Source: Todiramphus chloris collaris (taxonomy: Eukaryota; Chordata; Aves; Coraciiformes; Alcedinidae). From it: 64,000 nucleotides of DNA. Under the pieces are notes generated by a model. The model was not told the DNA's origin. It saw nothing but the letters and a program-made list of their open reading frames with translations, and did not search any database. Position numbers and translations under genes: made by a program. This document shows, in pieces, positions 10,463-22,724 of this stretch. Every line of letters starts with the position of its first letter. Position 1 is the first letter of the stretch. The stretch covers positions 4,571,441-4,635,440 of the forward strand of contig JANVCC010000125.1 of assembly GCA_025345505.1 (NCBI GenBank), written 5' to 3'.

Positions 10463-13400
10463 TAATCCCTAGTTTCCTGCCCTACTGTGAGCAAAGATTG
10501 CTCAGAAAGATTAGAGCTTAGTAACCACCTACAAACTCAAGATATAAACCAGCACCTTCTGTAGCATCTCTGTCTGTTCTGTCCAGGGAGCTGAGATGCT
10601 CAGCTGAACACAGGTTCTGGAAATGAAAAGGCAGTGGACTTGTTTGGGCAGAAAGAATGGTTTTCCTCACAATCTGAAGAAGTCTGAGCAAACTCAGATG
10701 AAAATCAGTAGCACAATCCCTACTAGTATCAGGCTTTCCCTACTGGAGTCTCTCCTTGTCTCTGCCAAACCCCTCTGGGATGGCCTGGGATGAAATGCCA
10801 ACTCTATCTGGCTTAAATTCTCCAGGGATGGGCAAAAAGAACTAACTAGGAGTGCAGATTAGCAAAGCATCTTACTGTTATTGTCTAGAAGGTGCTGCAT
10901 ATTATTACACAACAAAAGATCAGTTCAGACATGAACACATGAAAAGTCAACCATCTTATGAATTATATCTTCTGTTCTTTAGTGCATAGAGAACACAGGA
11001 TTGTATGATTCTACTTAAATTAATAATTCCCTGAGGATTTCCTATTAAAATATGAAATATTTGTAGTTACTTCATCCAGAAGTGAGATCGAGACCTGTAT
11101 TTTGCTCACTTCAGTAAAGGTTAAACTTACCTTTCTTAGTGCAAGTTAAGTCATCTCAGCAGCTGCTCTTCAGGAGTACTAAGGAAGATTAACATGGAAG
11201 ATGTAAGATCCTCAGTGTCTCTTTGGATGGACAGGTGTGCTCTGTAGGGGCAGATGGAATCACTACATAGCAGTAAATAAGAAAAAAAAGCAAAAAAGGT
11301 CAACCTGACCCTCCAGAATGACCCAGAGAAGGCTGTTTGCCTCAGCCAAAACCCTCCTTTGGGTCAGGAAAAGACTTCAGGCTGCTTCTCCTGTGTGACT
11401 TCTCCACGCCTCAGGCAAAGAAAAGGAGTTATTTTTTTTTTCTCACTCAAGAACACAGAAATGCTTGGGTTATTCTTGGAAAGGACAGGGACATTTGGAG
11501 ATAGGTTCTTAACATGCTTCATAGCATCGAAAAACCATTTTGCCTTCAGTCTTGATTAGGAGTTACTCTTAGATAGCTCTATGCTCTTCCTCATTCACAT
11601 GCTCTTACCCCTCACAACAGCCACCTCTGAGATAAAATTCACACTGCCATCCATACCGTCGGGAAAGCAAAAGGAATTGTGGGATGCATGACAAAAAAAA
11701 AAAGGCAAACTGTAGCTGCATATTATGGATAGTGTGGTCTTGTTATCATGAAAACACTACGTCCAGCAAAATGTTGTTTCATCGTGACTAAGTGCTCTGC
11801 TTGCTAAATCATCTTTATTACAAAGCCCTTTGGGAAGAAATTTTACACGAAAATACAAGCTGCTTCACTGAAAAACACTGAGCAGAGTTTAGTACACGCA
11901 GTTAAATTTCAACAGATGAGCTATTCCGTTCTTCTGGGTTTTTCTCCTGCAGTACTCAAAACACCGACTTGGGGTATATTCCTCAGCTCTGACTCTCACA
12001 GTCAGGATGATACAGCATAGCTGGAAAGCTGAGACAGAAATTAAAAGAGAGATGTGAGGGCAGAGTGAATAGGGAGTGAATCTCCAAAGGGATATACAAA
12101 TGTAAATAATAAATGTCATCTAAAATGTCCTCCTGGGCTGAGTCATTTGCACAAAGAGTAGCTGGGTCATACAAGAAGCCGTTGGAATAATCCTCTGGGA
12201 ACTGGTGAATTAAAAGCAATGGCCCTTGATGTGACAATGCTTGGCTCTAATTCCCAGTATTTATGGATTTCTGTTACCATGTCCCTCCGTTATTTTGTTA
12301 GCTATTGAAATGAGGTGAGAAGAGAGAGCTTTCAGTTGCCTTTATACCTGCAGGACTGTAGCATTTGAACGAGCCGCTGTTAAAAGCAGGAAGAATCTCA
12401 GAGATTCAACTGGCCTCTAAATTAATGTCCCTCATAGAGCTAAAGGAAGAGACACAATTTCCAAGCAGTGACACATCATATGGAAAAAACCTGAAATAAG
12501 CTCTGAGGTAGACATGAAAGTGGAGAGGACAACTTCGTTAGGAGCTGAAACTGGGGTCAATTTGAGAAGCTCCTGTTCAGAAAATATCCTGCCTGGCAAA
12601 ACACCTCTGTGGATTTGGTCGGTGCTAACGTGTTAGACAAAGACCAGTAGGGTGATGCTCTCCTTCTGTTGAGCTACTTCATTCAAATTAGGCTAGGAAC
12701 AGTGTTTTCATGAGTCCTCAAGACATATACCACCTCCTTCAATGTTCCTTGTCTCTAGTAAGAGACAGAGATGTTTAGAGGAGAGCTTTTGATCAGAAAT
12801 CACATTCACCTTTGAAATTATGACCATGACCTCTGGTAACTCTGCCTGTGGAGGATCCCACAGTTATTTAAAACCCCAAGGCAAATGTAGAATATGCAGA
12901 AAGCACTGAAAATTAGTCTTCAGAAAGGCCTCCACTTCTCAGTGTATCCTTTTGAACTAAAAGGTCTATATATTTTTAAAACCAAGTAAGCAGGTACTTT
13001 ATGGAGAGCTTTTTATCCCTACAAGGCAGATCTATCAGCTGCTCTACAAAGTCCCTCATAGCTTTTGGTGCCCATCTAGCTTTCACATGGAATCTAATAC
13101 ATAATAGATTTCTTAATATATTAAATCCCATCACCCAAGCAAGAATAATTCACATTATCCCTACAGCCATGCAGCATGCGGCAACGTTGTGGTTCTTGAG
13201 ATGTGATTGTTACCAGTCTTGCAGTTCACAGCTCACAGATACCCAGTTCACAGCTTAGTTCAATAAGCTCATGCTCATGCAGAAAGTTAGTCCATCCATA
13301 TCCACCCTAACAGAAGATATTCTGCATTTGCAGATATTTTTCTCTGCCTCCAACAAGCCTCACAACACAAAGAAAAACCTCAAATTGTTCATTTTCCCCT

Positions 13401-15159
13401 CTAATTCCGAACCACACAGATACTCTGCACTTTGTCCTTTAGTTTTGAAAATTCTTCATTGATGATTTCTGTTTTGTCTGGGATAGCTCAAAGTTTACCT
13501 GAAGAAATCATCAGGTCTGATGAAAGGCCAAAGAAAGACCAACCTTGCAAAGGTGCACCCCAGCTCCGTAATCCTTTGTCACAAAAGTAAATGGAAAAAG
13601 TAGCACTTCCTCTGCCTTCCTCCAGCATTTCCTCCACCTACATATGCAATGCAGATTTTGGGCATTGATGTCCCCTGTAGCACCTGTGAGCGCTCACCTC
13701 TGTAGACATCATTAAATGAATTTGTCAAAGAACACCTATAGAATCATGGGAATATTTGTGACCCTGAATCTTCTCCTCCTGGATCTGCTCAGTTATGGAT
13801 GAATTTGGGCTGCTGAGATGGGATTCATATGCTCAGCAATTCCTCGTTTGAAAATCTCCAGGTTTTGTGCCTATAGCATTGGCTTCGGTGTTTATAATTT
13901 TAGATCCAGCTTCAAGAACAGCCTCAAATCATGACTGTAATGCTGCAATACCCAGGACAGGGATTCTGCTCGCCCTCCCTCTCCACCCTTGCAGACAGGG
14001 CAACAAAGGAGAAGAAGGCTATAGCCCTGCTAGATGTGACTACACCTATGTGCTCCTGCAGCTACATCTGGAGCTTAAGCACTACAGCTTCTCCCATAAA
14101 TAAAAGAACAATACTCTGGCAAATTAATTGCACTAAACTTTTGACTTTCAGCTATAGAAGAGAAAACATCTTTAATATGAGGCAGTGGAGGGATTAAGTG
14201 ATTGCTGTACTGAAGATCTGCAATGGAACAGTTAATCCCTGCCTCTGCATGGAAGCAATGTGATTTAAGCACACCAAGAGGTTGGGTTCAACTTGTTTTC
14301 TCAGCACGAGAAGCGATATGATTCTTGCTCTGTTCTTTGGCCTCTTGGCTGATAGTGTGTCCCACCATAGTGACCTATTTCTCATTTTAATCAGGCATAA
14401 CAAATAGCTTTACACTGATGCTTTTTCCTGGTATCTGGTTGCCTGAAAAACAAGTGTTTCTCCATGGCCACATTTCCCCATAAATATTTCAGTCAGGCTT
14501 TTCAGAAGGCAGCAGAATGCAGACAAAGGATTTTGTCCAACAATTCCCTGCTTGTCTTAGTGTAGCTTTGTCTTTGCTGAGAAGATACATTTCAGGTGGG
14601 ATCTTGGGTCAGGGGAATGGCTGAGACCTTCAGGAACGTCTTTTCAGTTTCCAGGCTTGCTGTAGTCATCTTTAAGAGGGAAGTAAGGATGTTTCTATGA
14701 TCTGTTAGCTCTTTTTCCTGCTACCGCTAATGGGAAATGTCAAATTATGTGTTTATGGTGAGGGCTGAATTTGAAAGCTGGCCTAAGGCTGCTGCAAGCC
14801 ATGACCACACACTCCTGGGCCAAGTTGTAGATGAGGCTAAATCAGCAATAACTGCTGACAGAATAGACTGTAATACATTTGTTGAGCCTAAGGTACATGC
14901 TGCATGAACAAGATCTTGAGTCCTAAAAGAGTTCATATTCAGCATATCCAATATACCCAATTTCAAGATCCCAATTCCTGGGTCTCAAAGAATAATTTAA
15001 ATTATTATGGTTTGGATGGTAGACAGGTCTGGATTCTGGAGTAGACAAAGCTTTAATATGCATCTTCTCTGTAAAGCTCCTGCTGCTGTTTTGGTGAGGG
15101 ATCATGAGAGTCAAGCTTCTTCTTCAATGACCAGCATCCAAGTAGGACACTGTCTGTTC
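10463..15159. other. Gene-free stretch
   Basis: About 4.7 kb with no gene or clear repeat. An A-run lies near 11694-11704. Two AT-rich blocks (about 11690-11900 and 12080-12260) look enhancer-like. The second holds GCTGAGTCA at 12137-12145, a match to the NF-E2/Maf-type core. The longest open frames are under 90 codons and show no family features. Confidence 0.55.
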
Positions 15160-15469
15160 TGCCTTTGATCCCAATCTGTGTGTTCCTAAATCCAGTTCCC
15201 ATCTGCTGCTGAGTCCAATCTGGGACTTCCCCAGAAGCATGATGGTGATGTAATTGCCATCAGGGGGATTGGGTTCAATATTGAGTTTATATATATTTGT
15301 ATATATTCCATGTGATTATTATTATTTTCATCAAAGCTGTTCAGTTTTCTTTTTCAAGTCATAAGTTTCTTTCCTGTATTCGCTTTCTCTTCCCCTTTGG
15401 GAAGGGCGAGGGGTTAATAGAGAGGATCTGTCATTCATCTAGTGGCCATTCCAGCTCTAAACCTTGACA
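15160..15469 (+). mobile_element. Probable ERVL-type LTR, plus orientation
   Basis: The 3' half reads like an avian ERVL LTR: TTGAGTTTATATATATTTGT near 15280, an ATTATTATTATT run, TTTCAAGTCATAAGTTTC, then CCCCTTTGGGAAGGGCGAGG, GGTTAATAGAGAGGATCTGT and a terminus AAACCTTGACA ending at 15469, which has the expected final CA. The left boundary is uncertain: similar character may extend to about 15005. I see no primer binding site just after 15469 and no second copy of the LTR in the window, so it is probably solo or the only surviving end. The assignment is from memory of the family. Confidence 0.5.
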
Positions 15470-15753
15470 CTGTGCCACATAAACCCACAGTACTTTGCCT
15501 GTTTAGATAAGATCATGCAGAATTTTAATACTTCTATCTCTGGCAGAAAAAAGAAGCGATACATTAACCTAAAGCTTTCATTCTGCTTAAAGAGTCCATC
15601 TCGGCAACTCATATCAGAACAAAAACGAAGTGGTGTACCTCTGAAAAACAGCCCCTTGGTATTGCAACATCTAACTCACCCTACCTGCACCGTTAGACTT
15701 CTGTGGTTGCGCTTTGCCCGGTCCCTGGTCACAGGAAGGTGTTTTATAACTGA

Positions 15754-16113
15754 ACTGACCAGCCCAGCCTGAGCTTTGACTCCTCCTCATCTGATGAGGA
15801 TTTACGAATCGCAGCTGAACAGCTGCCTGATGATAACAAAGCAGCACATTCAGTTCCCAAGTTATTAGACTATTGTTTCAAAGGAGCTGCCAGAGGGTTA
15901 GTCAGCCGAGATCCAATTAAGATTGGGGTCAGTCTGATTACCCACGGCAAGATAAATGTCCTGCTGTGCCTAGAGCACCATCTCCCTGAAGACTGTCAGC
16001 ATATACATTCCTGGGTGGACTTTGCATCTGATGTCCATTTGCTTGCCACTAGGATTTGCTCTCAGATGGCTCTATTTCGGGTCCTGCCTTCACCAGAAGA
16101 AGCTGGAAAGGTT
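15754..16113 (+). pseudogene. Start-less open frame of about 119 codons, unidentified
   Basis: This frame runs from just after an in-frame TGA at 15751-15753 to a TGA at 16111-16113. It has no ATG until about 84% of the way through, so it is either an exon-like or broken coding remnant, or chance. The translation is protein-like. An acidic serine-rich start (LSFDSSSSDEDL) is followed by alternating charged and hydrophobic stretches that suggest helices, such as KINVLLCLEHHL and HLLATRICSQMALF. I do not recognise the family. It starts 285 bases downstream of the probable LTR terminus, so decayed retroviral internal sequence is one option. A domesticated or processed gene remnant is another. 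Past the stop, the same frame stays open for about 25 codons. Confidence 0.28.
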
Positions 16114-17428
16114 TGAATTGCAACAGAGTGGGTGCTTCAGTCGAGTGGATTGTCAGGGTCATTTATTCTCTGTCTCTACCAGTTGCTCAGCTGATGGTAT
16201 CTCAGATCAGAAGGTGGCAAAGGTTTCTGCTTAAGACCAGCCTCTCAGGGCGCCATCTGAGGCTTTTTCCTTGTGTTCGGAGGCAGCAACACTCCAGTTC
16301 TCCAAAGTGCTCTGAAATGGTAGCCTTTTGAATCCCTCTTTGTGATCAAACAGCAGTCAGGAAACTGGAAAGAGAATTACATTATTCTCATGGTGTACCT
16401 GTAAGCTACACTGAGGGCAGACATAAGATCTCCTTACCTGTGATCAGCAACCAAGAGCTAATTCAAAAAAACATGAGAAAACACTAAAAAAAAAAAAAAA
16501 AAAAAAAGACAGTAAATGTGCATTTTACTACTTCACAGGTTTATTACCTTGGCTACAGCACGTGGCTTTGATCATTCTGTCTGAAGCATGTGTTCCCCAA
16601 CAGCAAAGAAAGTCTCTAAGCCAGTCTCTAAGAGGGATTATCTAGGGAAATATTGCTCTATAACCTGAAGTCTTTGCTCTGATGGTCATCAGAGACAGGT
16701 TATATCACTAGATGTACCTTTACTCTGACCCATGGTAGCCATTGCTTTTCTGCTGAAGGTGTCTATAAGCACATAAGCTTTTATTGTCACAAGAGCTGTC
16801 TGGGGCTGTGATGTCCCTTCATTCCCCAATTCCCCTACAAGGATGGAGGGAATTCAATTTGGTCGCAAACGTGCCAGCCACCCCACATCTGCATGGTGGA
16901 GTCTGGCCTGAATCAGTATGTGATAGCCCAACTATTAGGACTCCTCCAGCTGTACACTGGCAATATTCCTCACATGCAAATACATTTGTTTGTCTTAAAT
17001 GACAGTTTGGAACAGAGATCATCAGAGTCTCATTTTTAGCCAATTACCCAGCATTTGCTTTGACCAATTTGCATGGAGAACAACCTATTATTGCTCTCAA
17101 TCTGGGGGGAATTGTTTGCCTTTCACAGACTCACAAGCTGCAGATGGAGCCTAATTTTTTTGTAAATACGTAAAACAATAAAGCATGCAGGAAATAGTCT
17201 ATCTGCGGATGTCAAGTATGGAGAGAGCAGAGAGCACCTCGCCACTGAAAATGGTGGCATTGATTATTGCTCATTAACTACGAAAAAGACCAAGACAGTG
17301 TCATCAAATCTCCCGCAGTACTTCATTGCAAAGCTGTACTTCTAATGTTCTATCCAAATCCTAAGGGGTCTCAAAATTACTGTGTTCTCAATGGGATTCA
17401 AGGGGTCCATACATTGCTGTTAATATTC
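16114..17428. other. Gene-free stretch
   Basis: No gene or interspersed repeat recognised. It includes a 22-base A run at 16486-16507 with no recognisable retroposon body beside it. Short overlapping frames at 16022-16331 follow the open frame described above and may be part of the same decayed unit. Confidence 0.5.
16486..16507. repeat. Poly(A) run, 22 bases
   Basis: An uninterrupted run of 22 A. The upstream sequence (ACATGAGAAAACACT) has no polyadenylation signal close by and no SINE or LINE body that I recognise. Confidence 0.9.
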
Positions 17429-17803
17429 ATAGAATTACAGAATCCTACAGGTTCAAAGAGACCTGTGAATTCAAGTCCAACTGGTAACCCAGCACTGCCC
17501 AGTCCACCACTAAACCATGTCCCTCAGCACCACATCTCCACAGCTTTTAAATCCCTCCAGGGATGGGGACTCCACCACTGCCCTGGGCAGCCTGGGACAG
17601 GGCTGGACAACCCTTTTGGTGAAGAAGTTTTTCCTCACATCCAACCTAAACTTTCCCTGGAGCAACTTGAGGCCATTTCCTCTTATCCTATTGCTTGTTA
17701 CTTGGGAGAAGACTCCAGCACCTACCTGGATCCAATCTCTTTCCAGGGGGTTCTTGAGAGGAAAATCTCCCCTGAGCCTCCTTTTCTCCCTTGTGCTCTT
17801 TTG
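17429..17803 (-). mobile_element. CR1 LINE, RT C-terminus and 3' end
   Basis: The plus strand starts with the reversed tail CATAGAATTACAGAATCCTA, then CCCTCCAGGGATGGGGACTC, GGGCAGCCTGGGACAGG and TTGAGGCCATTTCCTC. On the minus strand a frame of more than 100 codons (17510-17836) contains NRIRGNGLKL and DVRKNFFTKRVV, hallmarks of the CR1 ORF2 C-terminus. This is one of the better-preserved coding remnants here, but it lacks the RT core and is not functional. Confidence 0.93.
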
Positions 17804-18639
17804 ACTAGTACACACTTTTAAATAACTTGTCCTCAAAACCCCTCAAAACCTTAATTAGATATATTAGATTTTTATTTCTTTCTCACACCAAAGACAGCTA
17901 ATGAGTAGCATCAGCATGGCCATCCTAAAGAGGATTAAAATTTTTTTTTTTTAATAACTAATGATTTGGAGGCTTTTTCTTGTGGCAGTGCTCAGCTTGA
18001 TAGGCTTTCAAGAGAGCTTTCAGACACGTGAGCAAATGTCTTTTAAAATAGTCTCTCAAAGCATAGAGACCAAATCCAGATTCACAAAGTCCTTGGGATG
18101 CCTAACTCCTGTTTACCTCAGTAGAAATTAAAATACCTCTGTGGGTCTGATCCCTCTCTCATTTCTGAAACTTTGGTCTATTCTGCATCTCTGGCCGTGC
18201 TTTTACACGTAGCAGCCAAGGAGAAATTTGTCTTCAGTTAGATGGTTAAAAACTAGCGGCAGGCAAGTTTCCAAATGCTGGTTTACTTACTCCTAAATGT
18301 TTTTGCCAGGAAGACCCTAGTCCAGCCTCATCTGTTGCATTTTTATAGCCAACACATACAGTGACAACATTTCAAACTGCATGTAGTGTCCTAATTACAG
18401 CTGCCAGCAAGGATGAGGATGTATTAGGAGAGGTTTCTTTAGTAGAAGTAATTCTCAGAGCTGTGGTACGTGGTCCTGTTCTTGGTGAATACATACAAGG
18501 AATGTAATACAAGAAAAATTAAAGCAGACTTAAGGACATGTAAAATGGGAATCAAGGCCTTTCAGTGGATGAAAAGCTCAGCTCCTGAAGAAGCAAAAAA
18601 GAGATCTGACCTTGCTTGGGTCGCTAAAATAAGTTATCA
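17804..18639. other. Gene-free stretch
   Basis: I see nothing but a T run at 17941-17952 and unremarkable unique sequence. Confidence 0.55.
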
Positions 18640-18957
18640 CACATAAGAACACCAGGAGCATTAAACACAGAGGGAGAGGAGCTACATGATAGTAAAGTTG
18701 ATACTGTCAGAAGGAAAAAGTTTAAGAAGGCTAGAAATAACATTTGGCTGGAAATTAAAGGATGATTCCAGGCTATCAGAGGGAACAAATGTTGGAATAG
18801 GCACCCAGTAGAACTGAAATCTTGAATATTTGAAAAGTAAAATATGATCAGTTTAAAAACCTGAGCTCCTATGAGACAGTACCAGATGCCCCAGGAGACT
18901 GGAGATCATGACCCAGGTGGTCCCTTCCAGCCTAACACTCCTGAGCTGCAGTACAGA
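18640..18957 (+). mobile_element. Ancient CR1 (CR1-L-like), plus
   Basis: Strongly diverged CR1 remnant. GAGGAGCTACATGATAGTAA, CTATCAGAGGGAACAAATG, GGAATAGGCACCCAGTAG and GGTGGTCCCTTCCAGCCTAA appear in the order expected for the 3' part of the old amniote CR1-L group. No frame is left. The divergence is clearly higher than in the CR1 copies at 17429 or 10121. Confidence 0.58.
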
Positions 18958-21900
18958 TGGCAGCAGAAGAAGCAACAGCCCAGCAGAGAAATATAATTCA
19001 GCAAAAGACTTTGGGAAATGCAAAGTCAGCCTTCCAGGAGCTGTGTGCATCTGCTTTTCTTTGCTCTGTACCTGGCAGACCAAAGTGAGAAAGTTGATTG
19101 GTCAATTTACACCTTTTTTTTTCTCTTTTCTCATGGTGACAGGAGGGAACTTGGTGGCCCCTGAGAGAAGCAGAACATAAAAGCTGTGGACAGAGGGTAT
19201 GAAACTGGATTTTCTTCTGCTGACTCGAACACCTGTGCCACTTAATTTGATGGTTAGTAGTTATGGGCAACCTGTGTTTAAACAGTGCAAAACCCCCTCT
19301 CCCTGCAGGGCTCATTACTGAAAAAAGAGTTCTTGCCACAGCTTCCTCTTCTGAAAGGAAACCTGGATTTCAAGCAGCAGAAATCTGCTACTGGGCAGTT
19401 GGAAAGGGCGACAGGGTACTGGGGTCCCAGCAGGAACCTAGGGCATTTTGCATTTGTACCTAGATGTGCTGTGAATGAAGTCGTTGAGAGTCATTGCTGC
19501 GATTCACAATATGGTTTTCTTCATAGAGGTTTAAATATGTATTGCAGCAGGATGCAAAGAGCCTTCAGGAACCTTTAATACGGTGTCAGAAGGAACTGAG
19601 GTTAATTAAAACACACTGTTTAGAAAAGGAAATAACTTCACAGGCTTCAAGCCATAAACCAAGTGATAACAGGTAAGTCACAGGAAAAAAAGTTCATGTT
19701 CTTTACAAGTGAGGTAATTTACCATGGCCCAAAAGGGTAATAGTTCATGGCTTTTCTCCACATAGGAAAGGAGTAAAGGCTGGTGTCACATAGATACTCT
19801 GCAGAAAGAAAAACATTCCTAGATGACCATCATCACCTTGGAAATGATTCAGACACAGGACTTTGAGAGGATTCCCTTCTGGATGTGACCACTTTGCTGA
19901 GTGAGTGCCTGGGGTCAGGAGCTACGGCAGACAATTCTTAATGGATCATCCGAGTCTTTGGAGTTGGGAGTTTGACAAATGGACTTTTTCTTCTAAAACA
20001 GTCCCTCAGAAGAGTCATGGTGTTGTCTATTGACTGCCACAAGACAACTAGGCAGCATCTCTAGACAGATATCATCAGGAATAAGAGCTTAACTCTGACT
20101 TCACCTCCAGAAAACATTTTGCAGAAGTAAAATAAGTAGACCTCCAATTGCTTTAATCTTCTATTAATATAATAAACAGGATGGCTTCATTCCATGGCAT
20201 TATTCACCAAGGCATCTCCAGGAGGTCTTTTATACTTTCAAGGGATACCAAAACACCTTGAAAAAAAATTGTCCAGACATCAGTAGAGACATGAGGATGT
20301 CATCCTCTCTTCCTGTTGTGATACATGCCTGCTGTGTCGTGTAACACATCCAACATCTATCTCAGCTGGACATTAAAGATGGGGAAGAATCACTGTGCAT
20401 TATCACAGGCGTTCTTCCTGCTTTTAGGTGAGAATTCCAAAAATAATAAATTATGAAAGGGTTGCAACCACTACAGATTTTGTAGCATCTGAAGATCTTT
20501 AAATGATGCAGTCTTTTGGACCTGGGGTTCCACTTCTCCAGTATAAACATCTTCCTTAAGAGAAGCTGCTAATGAGGTGAGCATAGACAATAATGCATAA
20601 CTGTAACATGACATTGATGACTTATATAACTGTTTAATAAACCATCTATAATACACTCTGTGAGAATACAAATGACACAAACAACTCTTTAATAAGTCAT
20701 TGATAATGGGAAGCAGAATGCATTAGCAGGGAAGAAAGAGTTGTAATTTAGGGTTATTTGAGCATAGCAGTATATCTTGCAGGTCTTTGGAATGCATCCT
20801 TATAAATACAGTAATTTCTAAGAGCTGTCAGCTGCGGTTCAATTTAATTTAAAAAAGCGAGAATTACAATGTCGCAATACACACTTCTGCTTTTAAAAAT
20901 AATAAGAACTCTTATTTATATGCTCATTTCCAAAATGTTATACAGCCTGCTACTCTTTAGCAATGTAGAGCAGCCTATAATCTAAAAGCCTAATAGACAG
21001 ATCATAATTGTTGGTTGACAAGACAAAAGGATGTGATTATAATTAGAGGGGAATGATGCCTTGTGATTTTTAAGCTTTTAATGAAAAGGTTTTATACTTC
21101 AATTCACTTCTGTTTATGGGAATATGCCTGTATTTTATAAAAGGATACCTACTTTTTATCCTTCCTTTCACTTCTTTATGCCTTTCATTTATTATGGAGT
21201 GGGTTTTATGGCTTTTTTTCCTGATAGATGGGGAGATAAATATTGTTTATAATGCCTTATTGTTTAGGCATAAAGCAACTCATGTACCTTTGTCTGGGAA
21301 GATTCACTCCACCTTTTCTGACATGTTTGAATGGCTAGGTAATGCTGTTGTAAGAGTCACCATGGAGGCCATGCATCTTTTACAGCTGTTTCTAGACCAA
21401 ACTGCATTAGCAAACCTGGGTTGTGCTAATTTTGTAGTGACCTGTGTTCACACAGATACAAAATGACACCATTGCCATTGCCTTGGTAAGAGGCAGCTAG
21501 TCCATGTAGGCTTCCTGCTGTTCAACAGCCTCCACATTCATTTTTTTTTGGCAGTGACTTGGGACATAAAAGCACTATTATTGGATAGTATTTGCAGCCC
21601 TACTAAGCTGGTACCTGAAGCCCTGCAGTGACCTTGAGCATACCCACATTGCTGTCATGTGCTATGAAGCGCTGGCAGTGTGATTTCACAGTGCAGTGTA
21701 GATACATGGAAAACAATGTTTAATAGCAGCCAAGGGGAGAGTTTGAGGACAGAGAGGGGTTCTACTCCACCCTATAGAGATCTCTGGAGTTGGAGGCAAT
21801 GCTATTGTATTTAGCAGTCATCCGTTGATTGACTTTTTTTTCCCCATTAATTTGTCTAATCAGTTTTTGAAGACATGTAAATATTTAGCAGCTGTCCTAT

Positions 21901-22059
21901 GATGAAAAAGTTTAAGTTTTTGCTTTGTGAAACATTTTCTTTTGCTGGTTTTGAGCCTGACACATTTCAGAGCTCCTAATAACTCTTGTTTTGCTTTGCT
22001 TTGTTTCATTTTAAAAAGAAGATGCTGAATAAACAGTTGCTTCTTTTCTGAGACCACTC
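18958..22059. other. Gene-free stretch with CNE-like block
   Basis: No gene or repeat recognised in about 3.1 kb. The part at about 20680-21120 is AT-rich, has TAATTA/ATAATT words and looks like conserved non-coding DNA. The frame at 21116-21466 (116 codons) starts with a hydrophobic stretch but has no family features, and I consider it chance. Confidence 0.5.
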
Positions 22060-22260
22060 AAGACTTTACAGACCTCTGTCAGTTCCCAGCAACCTCATTT
22101 TCTGGGATGTTCAAGCCTAATTTGTTTAGCCATTCTTTGCAGGGAGGTTGTTGCACTTTTGCGATAATCCCTGTCACCTTTTTTCTATATCATTTCCAAT
22201 TTTCTTCTGCTCTGTTAGAGACAGGGGAATTGGGAAGGCACACAGTAATTAGTGAGTCCA
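22060..22260 (-). mobile_element. Ancient CR1 (CR1-L-like), minus
   Basis: Antisense blocks AGACCTCTGTCAGTTCCCAG, GCGATAATCCCTGTCACC, GAGACAGGGGAATTGGGAAG and GGCACACAGTAATTAGTGAG follow the order of an old CR1-L-type element read in reverse. It is heavily mutated with no frame left. Confidence 0.55.
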
Positions 22261-22406
22261 GAATAGATAAGGACCATGGTGTAGCTATGAAAACAGATCA
22301 TTGGAATTGCCAAATTACAGACCATCACAATGCCGAGTTTTTATTTTATTCCTTGTGGTTCCTTCTTGTCCTATAACTGGACTGTAAATGTCCTGAAGAC
22401 AACAGA

Positions 22407-22452
22407 CATCATTTAGTTACCTCCTCAGCCATCATTTAGTTACCTCTTCAGT
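22407..22452. repeat. 23-base tandem duplication
   Basis: Two adjacent 23-base units starting CATCATTTAGTTACCTC at 22407-22429 and 22430-22452, differing at two or three positions. It is a small recent tandem duplication. Confidence 0.9.
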
Positions 22453-22724
22453 GCCTGGCACTATCGAGTCTGGCCTTGGATTAAACCTGAGACCAAGCAG
22501 CCAGTGCTGCGCAAACATCACTGTTTGTGTATGCCCCTTTACCTTGTTTTCTAGATCAATTCAAGATCAGTTCAGAGATTCACCTTCTGCACTTCACTGT
22601 CAGATTCTGCAGTGATCTCCCCTCCCCATACTGTTAAAGGCCTCTGTTTCTCACTGGACTCTGTCGGAATTCAGCTTCAAGCAATCAATTTTCGTTCTTC
22701 ATTTCTCTTTGAGATTAAATAACA

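Noticed and set aside
16486..16507. A22 run as the tail of a processed pseudogene or SINE
   Set aside because: No retroposed body, polyadenylation signal or target duplication could be found around it.
21116..21466. 116-codon frame with a hydrophobic N-terminal stretch
   Set aside because: No family features, the AT-rich start gives Phe/Leu by chance, and no splice or promoter signals were seen.
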